Shown piece by piece: positions 38,406 through 47,261 of a DNA stretch of 64,000 nucleotides (position 1 is the stretch's first letter; every line of letters begins with the position of its first letter). The notes beneath the pieces were generated by a model. That model saw nothing but the letters and a program-made list of their open reading frames with translations, was not told the DNA's origin and did not search any database. The stretch spans positions 372,001-436,000 of the forward strand of contig NZ_CP031733.1 of the NCBI RefSeq assembly GCF_003086355.1, given 5' to 3'. The translations under genes were made by a program, and so were the position numbers. Source of the stretch: Streptococcus chenjunshii. Lineage in GTDB: Bacteria; Bacillota; Bacilli; Lactobacillales; Streptococcaceae.

Positions 38406-40742
38406 ATGAATAACAAGATTTTAGAACAGCTGGAATTTGTAAAAGTCAAAAGCCTCTTTGCAGCTTACCTGCAGACTGAGCAGGGGGAGCAGGAGCTGGC
38501 TGCTTTGGTGCCGATGGCAGACGAAAAAAAAATTAGGCGTTCGTTTGCGGAAATTCTGGATGTTGAGCATATTTTTACAGAAGAACACTCTTTTGCTACA
38601 GGACAGCTTCAGGATATTTCAGCCAGTATGCAGCGCCTTGAAGCATCGGCTGACCTAAATATTTCAGAATTGCTTGGTATCAAGCAAGTTCTGCAGCTTA
38701 CAGCTGAGCTTCAGCATTTTTATACGGATTTAGAAAATGTTACCTTAACTGAACTTCAGCGTTTATTTGAGGGTCTCAGAATTTTTCCTCAGCTGCAGGG
38801 AAGTCTGCAGGCTGTCAATGAGGCAGGGTTTATTGAAAATTTTGCCAGTCCTGAACTGGCTAAAATCCGCCGCCAGCTGAATCAGCGTGAAGAGCAGGTG
38901 CGTCAGCTCCTGCAGGACTTCCTGAAAAAGCAAGCTGACTTTTTATCTGAAAGGCTGATTGCCAGCCGTAATGGCCGCAGTGTCCTGCCAGTGAAAAATA
39001 CCTATCGCCACCGTATTCCAGGGGTTGTCCACGATATATCAGCTTCGGGCAGCACTGTTTATATTGAACCGCGGGGTGCTGTTGATTTGCATGAGGAAAT
39101 CAGTCGCCTGCAGGCGGATGAACGCTATGAACTGCAGAGAATCCTTCACGATTTATCCCAGCTGCTGCGGCCGCATGTAGATTCTTTGGCTAATAATGCC
39201 TGGATTATTGGGCATATAGATTTGGTTCGGGCCAAATATCTTTTTCTGCGTGACCGTCAAGGAACAGTGCCCGCTGTATCCAAAGATAAAACGGTTCAGC
39301 TTCTTGCAGCCCGCCACCCTCTGCTGGCTGATCCAGTAGCTAATGATTTGCATTTTGCTGATGGTCTGAAAGCCATTTTAATCACCGGTCCTAATACGGG
39401 CGGTAAGACGATTATGCTGAAAACTCTTGGCTTAGCCCAGCTTATGGCTCAGTCGGGACTCCCTATTCTGGCCGCCAAAGGCTCAAAAATTGCTGTTTTC
39501 CGCCAGATTTTTGCTGACATTGGTGATGAGCAATCCATTGAACAAAGCCTGTCAACATTCTCCAGCCACATGACTCAGATTGTTGCCATTTTAAGTAAAG
39601 CGGATGCTGACAGTCTTGTCCTCTTAGATGAACTGGGGGCAGGAACTGATCCGCAGGAAGGAGCCAGTTTAGCGATGGCTGTTTTAGAGCATCTGCGTTT
39701 ACTGAATATCAAGACGATGGTAACTACCCATTACCCCGAACTAAAGGCCTACGGCATTGAAACCGATGATGTGGAAAATGCCAGCATGGAATTTGACCAA
39801 GACAGCCTTCGTCCGACTTACCGCTTTCTTCAGGGGGTTCCTGGGCGGTCAAATGCTTTTGAAATTGCCCGCCGTTTAGGCCTGTCTGACTCAATTGTTG
39901 CAGAGGCAGAGGGGCTGACGGACAGAGACAATGATGTTAACCAAATTATTGAGCGTCTGGAAAGTCAGACACTTGAAAGCCGCAAACGTTTAGAACGTAT
40001 TGCCGAAGTTGAGGAAGAGAATAAAAAATTTAACCGGGCTGTCAAAAAACTTTATAATGAGTTTTCGCATGCGCGTGAACAAGAACTGCTTAAGGCTCGC
40101 AGACAGGCTCAGGAAATTGTAGACAAAGCTGTGACTGAAAGCGACGAAATCCTTAAGAATTTAAGGGAAAAAGCAGCATTGAAGCCTCATGAAATCATTG
40201 ACGCTAAAGCTCAGCTGCAAAAATTAGCTCCGTCAGCAGACTTATCCCAAAATAAGGTGCTGAAAAAGGCTAAACAGTCCAGAACACCGCGCATTGGTGA
40301 CGATATTACTATTTCAGCTTACGGTCAGCGCGGCACCTTGACCCAAAAGCTTAAAGACGGAAAATGGGAGGCGCAGGTTGGGCTGATTAAGATGACTGTT
40401 GGAGAGGATGAGTTCACTCTCGCTAAAACGCAGCAAGGCAAACAGCAGCACAAGAAAAAAGAGCTTAATGTTGTTAAAAAAGTAAACAAGATGAATGGTC
40501 CGAAAGCGCGTTTAGATCTGCGCGGGAAACGTTACGAAGAAGCGATGCAGGAATTGGATGCTTTCATTGATCAGGCTCTGCTCAATAATATGGCACAGGT
40601 TGATATTATTCATGGTATCGGAACGGGGGTCATCCGCCAAGGGGTCACCCAGTATCTGCGCCGGAATAAACATGTTAAAAGTTTTGGCTATGCTCCGCAA
40701 AATGCCGGGGGGAGCGGCTGTACTATCGTTCATTTAGTCTAA
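38406..40742 (+). CDS. mutS2: MutS2 endonuclease / ribosome-rescue ATPase
   Basis: This 778-residue protein has a MutS-type ATPase with Walker [18 protein letters not shown] and Walker [19 protein letters not shown] coiled-coil region follows (about 510-620). The C-terminal Smr nuclease domain contains [16 protein letters not shown] and [14 protein letters not shown]. MutS2 suppresses recombination, and in Bacillus it also acts on collided ribosomes. No ribosome binding site is present, and the promoter -10 sits seven bases before the ATG, so it is probably translated from a leaderless message. Confidence 0.95.
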   Translation: MNNKILEQLEFVKVKSLFAAYLQTEQGEQELAALVPMADEKKIRRSFAEILDVEHIFTEEHSFATGQLQDISASMQRLEASADLNISELLGIKQVLQLTAELQHFYTDLENVTLTELQRLFEGLRIFPQLQGSLQAVNEAGFIENFASPELAKIRRQLNQREEQVRQLLQDFLKKQADFLSERLIASRNGRSVLPVKNTYRHRIPGVVHDISASGSTVYIEPRGAVDLHEEISRLQADERYELQRILHDLSQLLRPHVDSLANNAWIIGHIDLVRAKYLFLRDRQGTVPAVSKDKTVQLLAARHPLLADPVANDLHFADGLKAILITGPNTGGKTIMLKTLGLAQLMAQSGLPILAAKGSKIAVFRQIFADIGDEQSIEQSLSTFSSHMTQIVAILSKADADSLVLLDELGAGTDPQEGASLAMAVLEHLRLLNIKTMVTTHYPELKAYGIETDDVENASMEFDQDSLRPTYRFLQGVPGRSNAFEIARRLGLSDSIVAEAEGLTDRDNDVNQIIERLESQTLESRKRLERIAEVEEENKKFNRAVKKLYNEFSHAREQELLKARRQAQEIVDKAVTESDEILKNLREKAALKPHEIIDAKAQLQKLAPSADLSQNKVLKKAKQSRTPRIGDDITISAYGQRGTLTQKLKDGKWEAQVGLIKMTVGEDEFTLAKTQQGKQQHKKKELNVVKKVNKMNGPKARLDLRGKRYEEAMQELDAFIDQALLNNMAQVDIIHGIGTGVIRQGVTQYLRRNKHVKSFGYAPQNAGGSGCTIVHLV

Positions 40743-40796
40743 AAAACGTTTAGCGTGTATGCCAATTTTTGAAAATTAACAGCGTGAGAGCTATCT

Positions 40797-41291
40797 ATGA
40801 AATTAAGTTTTAGTCAGCTTACATGTGCTAATTACACAGCTGCTGCCCGCTTTCGTTTACGATTTTGACAAAAAAGTCATCAGTAAAAGCAAAATGAAAG
40901 CAGCAAAAATCAATCCTGATTTTGCCGATGGAGAACTGCTGAGCAAGGCTGATGTCACTCCTTATGAAATAGAAGAGAATGAGAAAAAATCGGTAAATCG
41001 TCATAAAATGATGATTTCGATTTTGTTGTCCCACCTCCGTAAGGAGGGGCGCTATCCCTTGCGCGATAAGGGATAAGAACTTCCAATCAGCTGCTGAACG
41101 CTTCTAAGGTCACATGGGCAGATGTGAACAATGACTAGAAAGCAACTGGGGTCCATACTCCGGTCAGTTTGCCAAACGACTGGCTAATTTTAGCAGATGC
41201 TGCGTTTTTGCAGCAGAAATATGTACTAGTAGGAAAGCGAGCTGCTTCAGTCTACACTGCTGTCGGGGGAAGTGTTGACCAAGCTGCCTAA
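40797..41291 (+). pseudogene. Unrecognised gene remnants after mutS2
   Basis: Short frames read like broken genes. A 23-codon start (KLSFSQLTCANYTAAARF) at 40797 is followed in another frame by DKKVISKSKMKAAKINPDF. After a repeat B copy, a further piece ends LVGKRAASVYTAVGGS just before 41291. None is long enough or continuous enough to be a gene, and no family was recognised. Confidence 0.4.
40975..41105 (+). repeat. Dispersed repeat family B, copy 3 (partial)
   Basis: aatcggtaaatcgtcataaa, atgatgatttcgattttgtt, cccacctccg, cgataagggataagaact and tccaatcagctgctg match copies 1 and 2 in order. It has inserted into the decayed region after mutS2. Confidence 0.75.
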
Positions 41292-41336
41292 TACTTAGGT
41301 TATTGAAGGGCCGCCTAATGATTGAAAGGAAGTACA

Positions 41337-41552
41337 ATGATTGAAATGACTTATTTAGACAATGCTAAACATAAACGAACTGTCAGTTTTACAGATTAAG
41401 CAAATGTGTCCGTTTTCAGCAGGCGATTTGGGATTATTTTCACACTTTAAAAGTTCTATACAGGGGGACGGAATCTAAGATTTTCAGACCCTTATGGGGA
41501 ATTTTACCAATTTTTCTTAAAACAAGATTTGAGTCAGTATGATAATATCTAA
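41337..41552 (+). pseudogene. DUF4649-like gene, frameshifted
   Basis: The start MIEMTYLDNAKHKRTVSFTD, with GAAAGGAAG upstream, resembles streptococcal DUF4649 proteins. The frame stops after 20 codons, and the expected C-terminus (PYGEFYQFFLKQDLSQYD) appears later in another frame. At least one stop and one or two frameshifts separate the pieces. It overlaps the start of the PAP2 gene. Confidence 0.6.
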
Positions 41553-42060
41553 AAAAAAGGCAAAAAATTATGCTTCCTTTTATAATAGCATCACAGCGAG
41601 TATTTCGGGCAAACCGCATTATGTCTGGCTTCTCAACGCTATGAATACTTTTTTAACCAGACTGGTTTATCTCACCTACCCCTTGCTTTTATGCTTTATT
41701 TTTTTGAAACAAAAGCAAGTCCTGCTTCCTTTTATTTTTATCCCTGCCTTTAGTTTTACAGGTGTATCGCTGGTGCGCCACCTTATTAATCGGCCGCGCC
41801 CCTATGAACGTTGGGAAATAACACCTTTAATCACTAAAGAGAGGAAAGGCTGCTCTTTGCCCAGCCGGCATGTTTTTTCAGCAGTTATGATAAGTATGGC
41901 TGTCTTATGGTTCCATATTTGGCTGGGCCTGCTTTATCTTATCCTGTCGGTCCTGCTGGCTGTCTGCCGTGTGCTGGGAGGAGTGCACTATCCTAAAGAT
42001 GTTCTTGCGGGTTATGCTTTGGGCTTACTCGGAGGTCTGCTTTTATTTCTGCAGCAATAG
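41539..42060 (+). CDS. PAP2-family membrane phosphatase
   Basis: This 173-residue integral membrane phosphatase shows all three PAP2 motifs: RHLINRPRP, LPSRHVFSA and CRVLGGVHYPKDVLAG, spread over about five helices. Such enzymes dephosphorylate lipid phosphates, for example undecaprenyl pyrophosphate or phosphatidic acid. The ATG lies within the end of the DUF4649 remnant and has only a weak ribosome binding site, suggesting it was once coupled to that gene. Confidence 0.88.
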   Translation: MIISKKKAKNYASFYNSITASISGKPHYVWLLNAMNTFLTRLVYLTYPLLLCFIFLKQKQVLLPFIFIPAFSFTGVSLVRHLINRPRPYERWEITPLITKERKGCSLPSRHVFSAVMISMAVLWFHIWLGLLYLILSVLLAVCRVLGGVHYPKDVLAGYALGLLGGLLLFLQQ

Positions 42061-42182
42061 TTTCGCTTCAAATACCAGCAGATTTCAAAAAACGCTGCAG
42101 TATGCAGTGAGTTTTCTCCTCTGTCCCGCACATACTATAACTGCAAGCGGGATAAGCCAAGCAGCTGTTTTACTGAGGAATA

Positions 42183-42239
42183 AAAAAAGAAGATAAGCAT
42201 GATTACATAGCAATTGCAATCGCGCCTGTCTTCTTTTTA
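42183..42239. terminator. Convergent terminator between PAP2 and the dehydrogenase-like gene
   Basis: AAAAAGAAGA pairs with TCTTCTTTTT around a loop of about 35 bases, with A and T runs on the two sides. A second stem, CTCATC/GATGAG, lies at 42264-42300. Confidence 0.65.
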
Positions 42240-42314
42240 ACTGACTAAAATGGCTGATTTCAGTCTCATCTCAGGAATGGAGAAGTGCCTTCTGATGAGA
42301 TACCGCTTTTTATA

Positions 42315-43346
42315 CTATTGTAAGTAACTATGCAGAGGGAAACTTGGAAAGGCAGCGGTCTGCAGTTTTTCAGCGGTAACAAATCCTGGAGGAGCGGCAA
42401 TAACACTTGGAATACGGTTAACAATTGTGGCGCATGTCAAAGCAACAGTATCGGGCTTAGACACTGAAAATTCTAAATCAGGCTGACCCGATATAAACCA
42501 GTCGCACATGTCACCGTCATCTTTACGGTAAACTTTGCCGATGCATTCTACTTCCAGTTCAATCCCCTGCTGTGTCTTTATTGAGGTGACTGCTGACATT
42601 CCGGTTGCCTGACCTGCCGGAATAGTACGTCCCAGTGTTTGAGAATAAACATCTTCGTCTAAAACGAAAGGAACATTTTTTTGCTGGATACTGCTGATGG
42701 TCCAGTTCATTTTGGTACAGATTGCTTCAGCAGCATTCCACATATAAGATGGCAGGCTTTCTGCAGCGGCAATTTCTTGCTCAAAGCGATTCAAATCATA
42801 ACCTGCGCCATGAGCTTCTGCTAGTGCCAAACCATAATCTTCGACATTATAACTGACTTTTCCGCTGACTTTTTTTATCTTATTCATGCCGGCCATGGCC
42901 AAACAAGGCATATTAATCCAGTAAATATCCTGCATACCGGATCCGCTGATAGTTGCGTGATTCATTTTAGCCAGTTTATCTAAACGGTTAGTTTCTGAAG
43001 GCGAGGTTGTCCAAGGGTAAATTGCTTCTTCACATGTCGAAATGACATTGACACCGTGCCTTAGAGCTGTTTCATAAAACGTAAACATTTCAGGCATATA
43101 AGAGAAAATTGTGACAATAGCAATATCCGCATCACACTGTTCAAAAACAGCCTCAGCATCATCAGAGATAACGACCCCTGTCTGGTAACCTAAACCGGCA
43201 AACTCTCCTAAATCCTGCCCGACCAGTTGGGGATTAGTATCGATAGCACCAACAATTTCAACATCATGTTCTTTTAAATAATGGCAGATAACTTTAGCCA
43301 TTTTTCCACAGCCAAATTGCACTGCACGAATTTTTTCACTTCTCAT
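42315..43346 (-). CDS. NAD(P)-dependent dehydrogenase of the 2,4-diaminopentanoate dehydrogenase / DapB-like group
   Basis: This 343-residue protein has an N-terminal Rossmann fold (KIRAVQFGCGKMAKVICHYL) and the glycine-rich stretch ISGSGMQDIYWINMP. It ends FVTAEKLQTAAFPSF. The layout matches the dihydrodipicolinate-reductase-like family that includes 2,4-diaminopentanoate dehydrogenase of clostridial ornithine fermentation. No other ornithine-degradation gene is nearby, so the substrate is open. GGAGGT precedes the ATG. A family A repeat begins about 19 bases upstream of the start codon. Confidence 0.75.
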   Translation of the reverse strand: MRSEKIRAVQFGCGKMAKVICHYLKEHDVEIVGAIDTNPQLVGQDLGEFAGLGYQTGVVISDDAEAVFEQCDADIAIVTIFSYMPEMFTFYETALRHGVNVISTCEEAIYPWTTSPSETNRLDKLAKMNHATISGSGMQDIYWINMPCLAMAGMNKIKKVSGKVSYNVEDYGLALAEAHGAGYDLNRFEQEIAAAESLPSYMWNAAEAICTKMNWTISSIQQKNVPFVLDEDVYSQTLGRTIPAGQATGMSAVTSIKTQQGIELEVECIGKVYRKDDGDMCDWFISGQPDLEFSVSKPDTVALTCATIVNRIPSVIAAPPGFVTAEKLQTAAFPSFPLHSYLQ

Positions 43347-43364
43347 AACTACCTCCTTAGTTAA

Positions 43365-43790
43365 GATACAAAGCCCGTTAAAGGAGCAAAGCAAAAATAG
43401 GAGACTGAGCGAAGAGCCGCAAGGCTCTAGGACAGGCTATCTTTTTTGCACAGCTCTTAGGGCGTGTTCAGTTCCAATAAGCTACAAAGCCCGTTAAAAG
43501 AGCAAAGCAAAAATGACGGTAAGCCAGAAATCTCTGATTTCGTTGGCGCACCTCTGCCAAGACGGCTACGGTGCGAGATAGAACCCAGATCATAACGTTC
43601 GATGTCATGCTACCGCAAAAGCCTGACAGACATTTAAAGCTTTGAAAAAGCGACTAAAAGGACCCTAGGCTGCTGCGTCTTGTTTATCGTACAAGCAATG
43701 ATTGGGGAGGATAGAATTTTTGTCTGTCTTCAGTCATCTGCGGCTGGCCAAGCCTTGTGACAGAACTTCAAATTATAGATTCCCTCACTC
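43365..43790 (-). repeat. Dispersed repeat family A, composite copy
   Basis: aagatacaaagcccgttaaa occurs twice (first copy next to the dehydrogenase start, second after gggcgtgttcagttccaa). Related blocks ggtaagccagaaatctct, aaagcgactaaaaggaccc, ctaggctgctgcgtcttg and catctgcggctggccaag follow. The remaining 43791-44129 shows no gene. Confidence 0.8.
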
Positions 43791-44129
43791 TCACAGCGTA
43801 TAGCCCTGCCTTAAGTTTGCAAATAGACGCTTTGGGAGAAATAGAGGACAGAAAGTAACAGACGATTTTGGAATCATCTGTTGGTGCAGGCGATTTCAAA
43901 ACTTCAGGAAATGGCCTGTCCGCTGAAGGGACTGCTATCCGCAGCTCAGTTTTTGTCTGCGTTTTTTTCTTACTTATATTATAATGTCTATAGTAGCTAG
44001 AGAGTCAAGAGTAAAAATGGAATGCAAGCATACAAATGTTAGGAAGCATTATTTAACTTCTCTTGATTTTACTAACCTCGGCTGGATATGAGGCCCATGC
44101 CTTTTGAAACACAGGGAGGAGGGGGAACA

Positions 44130-44990
44130 GTGAGAACGCTTTTACGAATCGGAGAATTTTCAAGGATTAATCGTATTTCTATTCAGACTTTACGTTTTTA
44201 TGATCAAATTGATTTATTAACACCTTTTTATGTTGATCCCATGACTAAATACCGCTATTATCACATTAATCAGTCCCCCTTGGTCGATGCGATTCAGCAT
44301 TTGCAGCAGCTGAATTTTTCTTTAAAAGAGATCAAACTTATCCTTTCTCGGGAAGATTTTTCCATGCTTAATCAGCTGATTGAAAACCACAGGCAAGAGC
44401 TGCAGGAAAAAGAATTGATGCTGCACAGACAGCAGTATGCTTTAGATGAATTTCAAGCCTCTCTGCGTGTTTATGAAAACCACTTGCCGCACAAAGGATT
44501 GGATATTGTCAAACTGCCCGAAAGACGGATTCTTTCCTATCCTGTAACTGACAATATCTATCAGATGTCCGCGGAAGAATATGAAATGCAGCTGCGGCTT
44601 TTTAAAAAGAAACTGCAGCCTCACACTGCCCTTTTTCAGCATTTTGGCCGTGTTGGCTCAATCATGTCCAAACAACATTTTTTGGCAGGCTACTGGTATT
44701 CTAAAAAAATGTTTGTTCTGGCTCAAGAAAAACTTGACTTCCCTTTTACTGAGGCCGATTATCTTCCTCGGTCGCTTTATGCTGTGACTTATTGTGATTC
44801 TTTTCAAGAAGAGCTGGCTGTGCTGCCGGCTTTTTTAAAAGCCGTTCAAGAAACTGATTATCATATTTGCGGCGATTATATCTGCCAAGTCATTTATGAA
44901 CATCCTAAGCTTAAAGATACTCAGAGAAAAATGTTTATTCGTATGCAGGTACCGATTGCACACAAGCGGGATTTGCAGTTTTATGAATAG
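44130..44990 (+). CDS. MerR-family regulator with GyrI-like effector domain (BmrR type)
   Basis: This 286-residue regulator has a MerR winged helix (LLRIGEFSRINRISIQTLRF), a coiled coil at about 80-115 and a C-terminal effector-binding domain of about 150 residues. That resembles BmrR-type drug-sensing activators. A GTG start at 44130 is preferred because GGGAGGAGGGGG lies directly upstream; the frame is open to an ATG at 44088. No transporter gene is adjacent, and the target is unknown. Confidence 0.82.
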   Translation: MRTLLRIGEFSRINRISIQTLRFYDQIDLLTPFYVDPMTKYRYYHINQSPLVDAIQHLQQLNFSLKEIKLILSREDFSMLNQLIENHRQELQEKELMLHRQQYALDEFQASLRVYENHLPHKGLDIVKLPERRILSYPVTDNIYQMSAEEYEMQLRLFKKKLQPHTALFQHFGRVGSIMSKQHFLAGYWYSKKMFVLAQEKLDFPFTEADYLPRSLYAVTYCDSFQEELAVLPAFLKAVQETDYHICGDYICQVIYEHPKLKDTQRKMFIRMQVPIAHKRDLQFYE

Positions 44991-45032
44991 ACAGAGTTTT
45001 CTGCCGGTTTATTGGCTTTCCGTAGCAAATAT

Positions 45033-45061
45033 TTGGCAAATAGCAATTTTTACCGTACAAT
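45033..45061 (+). promoter_or_regulatory. trxA promoter
   Basis: TTGGCA, 17 bases, TACAAT. The leader to the trxA ATG is about 27 bases. Confidence 0.65.
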
Positions 45062-45094
45062 AAGCTCATAAACTAAAAGAAACGAGGAAATAGA

Positions 45095-45409
45095 ATGACA
45101 CAGGTTGTTACAGATAAAACATTTACAGCCGAAACAGAGCAAGGGCTTGTTTTGGTCGATTTTTGGGCTACATGGTGCGGGCCTTGTTTGATGCAGGCTC
45201 CGATTTTAGAACAGCTTTCAGAAGAAATGGATGAGGATGAACTTAAAATTGTGAAACTTGATGTGGATGAAAATCCCCAAACAGCACAGCAATTTGGTAT
45301 CATGTCTATTCCCACCCTGCTCTTTAAAAAAGACGGTGAAGTTGTTAAGCAAGTTGCAGGCGTTCACACTAAAGAACAAATCAAAGAAATTGTTGCTGAG
45401 CTCAGCTAA
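45095..45409 (+). CDS. trxA: Thioredoxin
   Basis: This 104-residue thioredoxin has the redox pair C28/C31 in [14 protein letters not shown] and the cis-proline in [10 protein letters not shown]. It reduces disulfides in cytoplasmic proteins. GAGGAAA precedes the ATG. It is a single-gene unit with its own promoter and terminator. In related genomes, as I recall, trxA follows mutS2 closely; here about 4.3 kb of other sequence lies between. Confidence 0.95.
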   Translation: MTQVVTDKTFTAETEQGLVLVDFWATWCGPCLMQAPILEQLSEEMDEDELKIVKLDVDENPQTAQQFGIMSIPTLLFKKDGEVVKQVAGVHTKEQIKEIVAELS

Positions 45410-45437
45410 AACGCTGCTGCCATGAATTGAGAAACCT

Positions 45438-45476
45438 AAAGAACCAGTGCTGAGGAACAGACACTGGTTCTTTTTT
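45438..45476 (+). terminator. trxA terminator
   Basis: AAAGAACCAGTG pairs with CACTGGTTCTTTTTT around a 12-base loop. Confidence 0.9.
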
Positions 45477-45650
45477 AGGAAAACGTTAAGTGAGCTTTTT
45501 TCATCAGCCGGTAAAACGGTTTGGAACAAGGTCTATTAAAGTCCCAAAACCATTTATTACTCTGCCATTTGCCGTGAACTCTTAACAGTCTTTCGCGATG
45601 TACTCACACGATGATAAGAGCAGCTTAAGCAAGGAAGCTGTTAGCTTTCT

Positions 45651-46796
45651 TTAATCCTTCATATATTCTGCCAGCATTTTCTGCTGCGGTGCTGCGAAGG
45701 GGTAGCTGGCAAAATGAGCTGCAGAAACCCAGCGGAGTGTTTCATTCTCTGACAAATCAGCCGCCGGCAGCAGCCCTTCGACCAGTTCAATCTGCCATTT
45801 TTGATGACTGAAAGTATGTTTAATTAGGGCAAAGGTTTTGTCAGACCAGAGAGGTTTAAGCTGATAATTTTCTTCAAAGGCACTTTTTTGTGACAGGGTC
45901 TCAAGCAAGTTATCGGCGGGATCTTCAAGTAAGTTTAACTGCTGAGCGATGAAAGAGGTTTCAATCAGCGGAAAAGACCAAAATCCTTCAAGCAGGCGGC
46001 TGTCCTTGTTTTTTTCTAACAGATAATCGCCGTTTTCATTTCTGATGATAAAAGCTTGGACCTGCACAGGACGCGGTTTTTTCTTAGGGCGTTTAATGGG
46101 ATATTTAGCCATTGTGCCATGCAGATAAGCAGCGCTGAAGAATCGGACAGGGCTTTCTTCCGGTCTGGGATTTTTAGCCGATTCAATATCGCTTCCTAAA
46201 TCCATCAAAGCTTGATTAAAATCTCCGGGGCGGTTCGGATCGATTAAGACTTCCATCAAAGCCTGAAAGATTTTCCGGTTTTTAGCTTCGCCAATATCAT
46301 AATCAACCTCAAAAAGACGGGCCAGAACCCGCATGACATTTCCGTCAACAGCCGGTTCAGGCAAATCGAAGGCGATACTGGCGATAGCACCGGCAGTATA
46401 AGGTCCTATCCCCTTAAGCCCAACGATTTTTTCATAGCTTGCTGGAAATTCTCCCTGAAAATCAGAGACAATCTGCTGCGCAGCCTTCTGCATGTTTCGG
46501 ACGCGTGAATAGTATCCCAAGCCTTCCCAGGCCTTAAGCAGTTTTTCTTCATCGGCAGCTGCTAAGTCAGCAACAGTAGGGAAGCAATCAAGAAATTTCT
46601 CGTAATAAGGGATGACAGTCTGAACTTGAGTTTGCTGCAGCATAATTTCAGAAATCCATATTTTATAAGGATTTTTGGTCCGCCGCCATGGGAGATCGCG
46701 TTTTTCTTGATCGTACCAACTGAGCAGGGTCCGCCGAAAAGAAGCAATCTTCTCTTCGTCCCACATAACAATTCCGTATTCTTTTAAGTTTGTCAT
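45651..46796 (-). CDS. mutY: A/G-specific adenine glycosylase, clusterless form
   Basis: This 381-residue glycosylase removes adenine mispaired with 8-oxoguanine. The helix-hairpin-helix is in IVGLKGIGPYTAGAIASIAF, with catalytic aspartate downstream (PEPAVDGNVMR) and glutamate in WISEIMLQQTQV. A C-terminal NUDIX-like domain recognises 8-oxoguanine. The four iron-sulfur cysteines expected after the glycosylase core are absent (ESAKNPRPEESPVRFF), as known for streptococcal and lactobacillal MutY. The frame starts at 46796, but a promoter (TTGAAA, 16 bases, TACAAT) ends three bases upstream, so translation may begin at the ATG at 46766. Confidence 0.93.
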   Translation of the reverse strand: MTNLKEYGIVMWDEEKIASFRRTLLSWYDQEKRDLPWRRTKNPYKIWISEIMLQQTQVQTVIPYYEKFLDCFPTVADLAAADEEKLLKAWEGLGYYSRVRNMQKAAQQIVSDFQGEFPASYEKIVGLKGIGPYTAGAIASIAFDLPEPAVDGNVMRVLARLFEVDYDIGEAKNRKIFQALMEVLIDPNRPGDFNQALMDLGSDIESAKNPRPEESPVRFFSAAYLHGTMAKYPIKRPKKKPRPVQVQAFIIRNENGDYLLEKNKDSRLLEGFWSFPLIETSFIAQQLNLLEDPADNLLETLSQKSAFEENYQLKPLWSDKTFALIKHTFSHQKWQIELVEGLLPAADLSENETLRWVSAAHFASYPFAAPQQKMLAEYMKD

Positions 46797-46855
46797 ATTA
46801 TTATTGTAGCAGACCGCTAAATTTTTTCAAAACAGATAAAATTTCAGCAAAAAGC

Positions 46856-46884
46856 TTGACAGAAGAAAACGCTTACAGTATAAT
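46856..46884 (+). promoter_or_regulatory. Consensus promoter of the RYKNGD peptide unit with cre-like site
   Basis: TTGACA at 46856-46861, a 17-bp spacer, TATAAT at 46879-46884: a perfect housekeeping promoter. Its spacer contains AGAAAACGCTTACA (46864-46877), one base off the cre consensus. This suggests CcpA repression when preferred sugars are present. Confidence 0.8.
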
Positions 46885-47005
46885 AAAGGTGTAAAGAAAT
46901 AAGGCTCAATTATTAGAGGAGGTAAGAGTCAAAACAGACAGTCAATGACGCTTAAAGTTTTTCAAATAGGTAGGCAATACTATTTATACAGAGGGAGCGG
47001 TGTTT

Positions 47006-47047
47006 ATGTTATGTCTGAATATAGGCCGCTATAAGAACGGCGATTGA
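47006..47047 (+). CDS. RYKNGD peptide 1 (13 residues)
   Basis: ATG with GGGAG seven to ten bases upstream; product MLCLNIGRYKNGD, then TGA. The motif codons are CGC TAT AAG AAC GGC GAT. It is the first of four short frames in a row, each with its own ribosome binding site. The codons also form a short GCCG/CGGC stem. Function unknown: a signalling peptide, a peptide to be modified, or a translated regulatory leader. Confidence 0.7.
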   Translation: MLCLNIGRYKNGD

Positions 47048-47109
47048 GTTGTAATGACTTCATTTTATCACTGAAGTTCAAGATTTTTAAGTTTGTCGGA
47101 GGTGGTTTT

Positions 47110-47151
47110 ATGCTAAAGATAAATATTAAAAGGTATAAGAACGGAGATTAA
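47110..47151 (+). CDS. RYKNGD peptide 2 (13 residues)
   Basis: Strong GGAGGTGG precedes the ATG; product MLKINIKRYKNGD, then TAA. The motif is written AGG TAT AAG AAC GGA GAT, differing from peptide 1 at synonymous positions (CGC to AGG, GGC to GGA). This argues that the amino acid sequence, not the DNA, is conserved. The spacer before it holds a hairpin, ACTTCA/TGAAGT, near 47056-47075. Confidence 0.72.
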   Translation: MLKINIKRYKNGD

Positions 47152-47222
47152 GCGGCAGCGCAGAATTATCGGCGCTGAGAAGTTTGGGTATTTTTAGAAT
47201 TGTTCGTTTTGGAGGGCTGCTT

Positions 47223-47261
47223 ATGAATGTAGCTAGGTATAAAAACGGTGATATTGCTTGA
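47223..47261 (+). CDS. RYKNGD peptide 3 (12 residues)
   Basis: GGAGGG precedes the ATG; product MNVARYKNGDIA, then TGA. The motif codons are AGG TAT AAA AAC GGT GAT, again a different synonymous set. The N-terminal part is shorter and unrelated to the MLKxN opening of the others, and two residues follow the motif. A hairpin CAGCGC/GCGCTG lies in the spacer upstream, near 47157-47180. Confidence 0.72.
   Translation: MNVARYKNGDIA

Noticed and set aside
40825..41076. 83-codon frame after mutS2
   Set aside because: The second half is repeat B sequence; the first half looks like a gene remnant without a proper start, so it was described as a relic.
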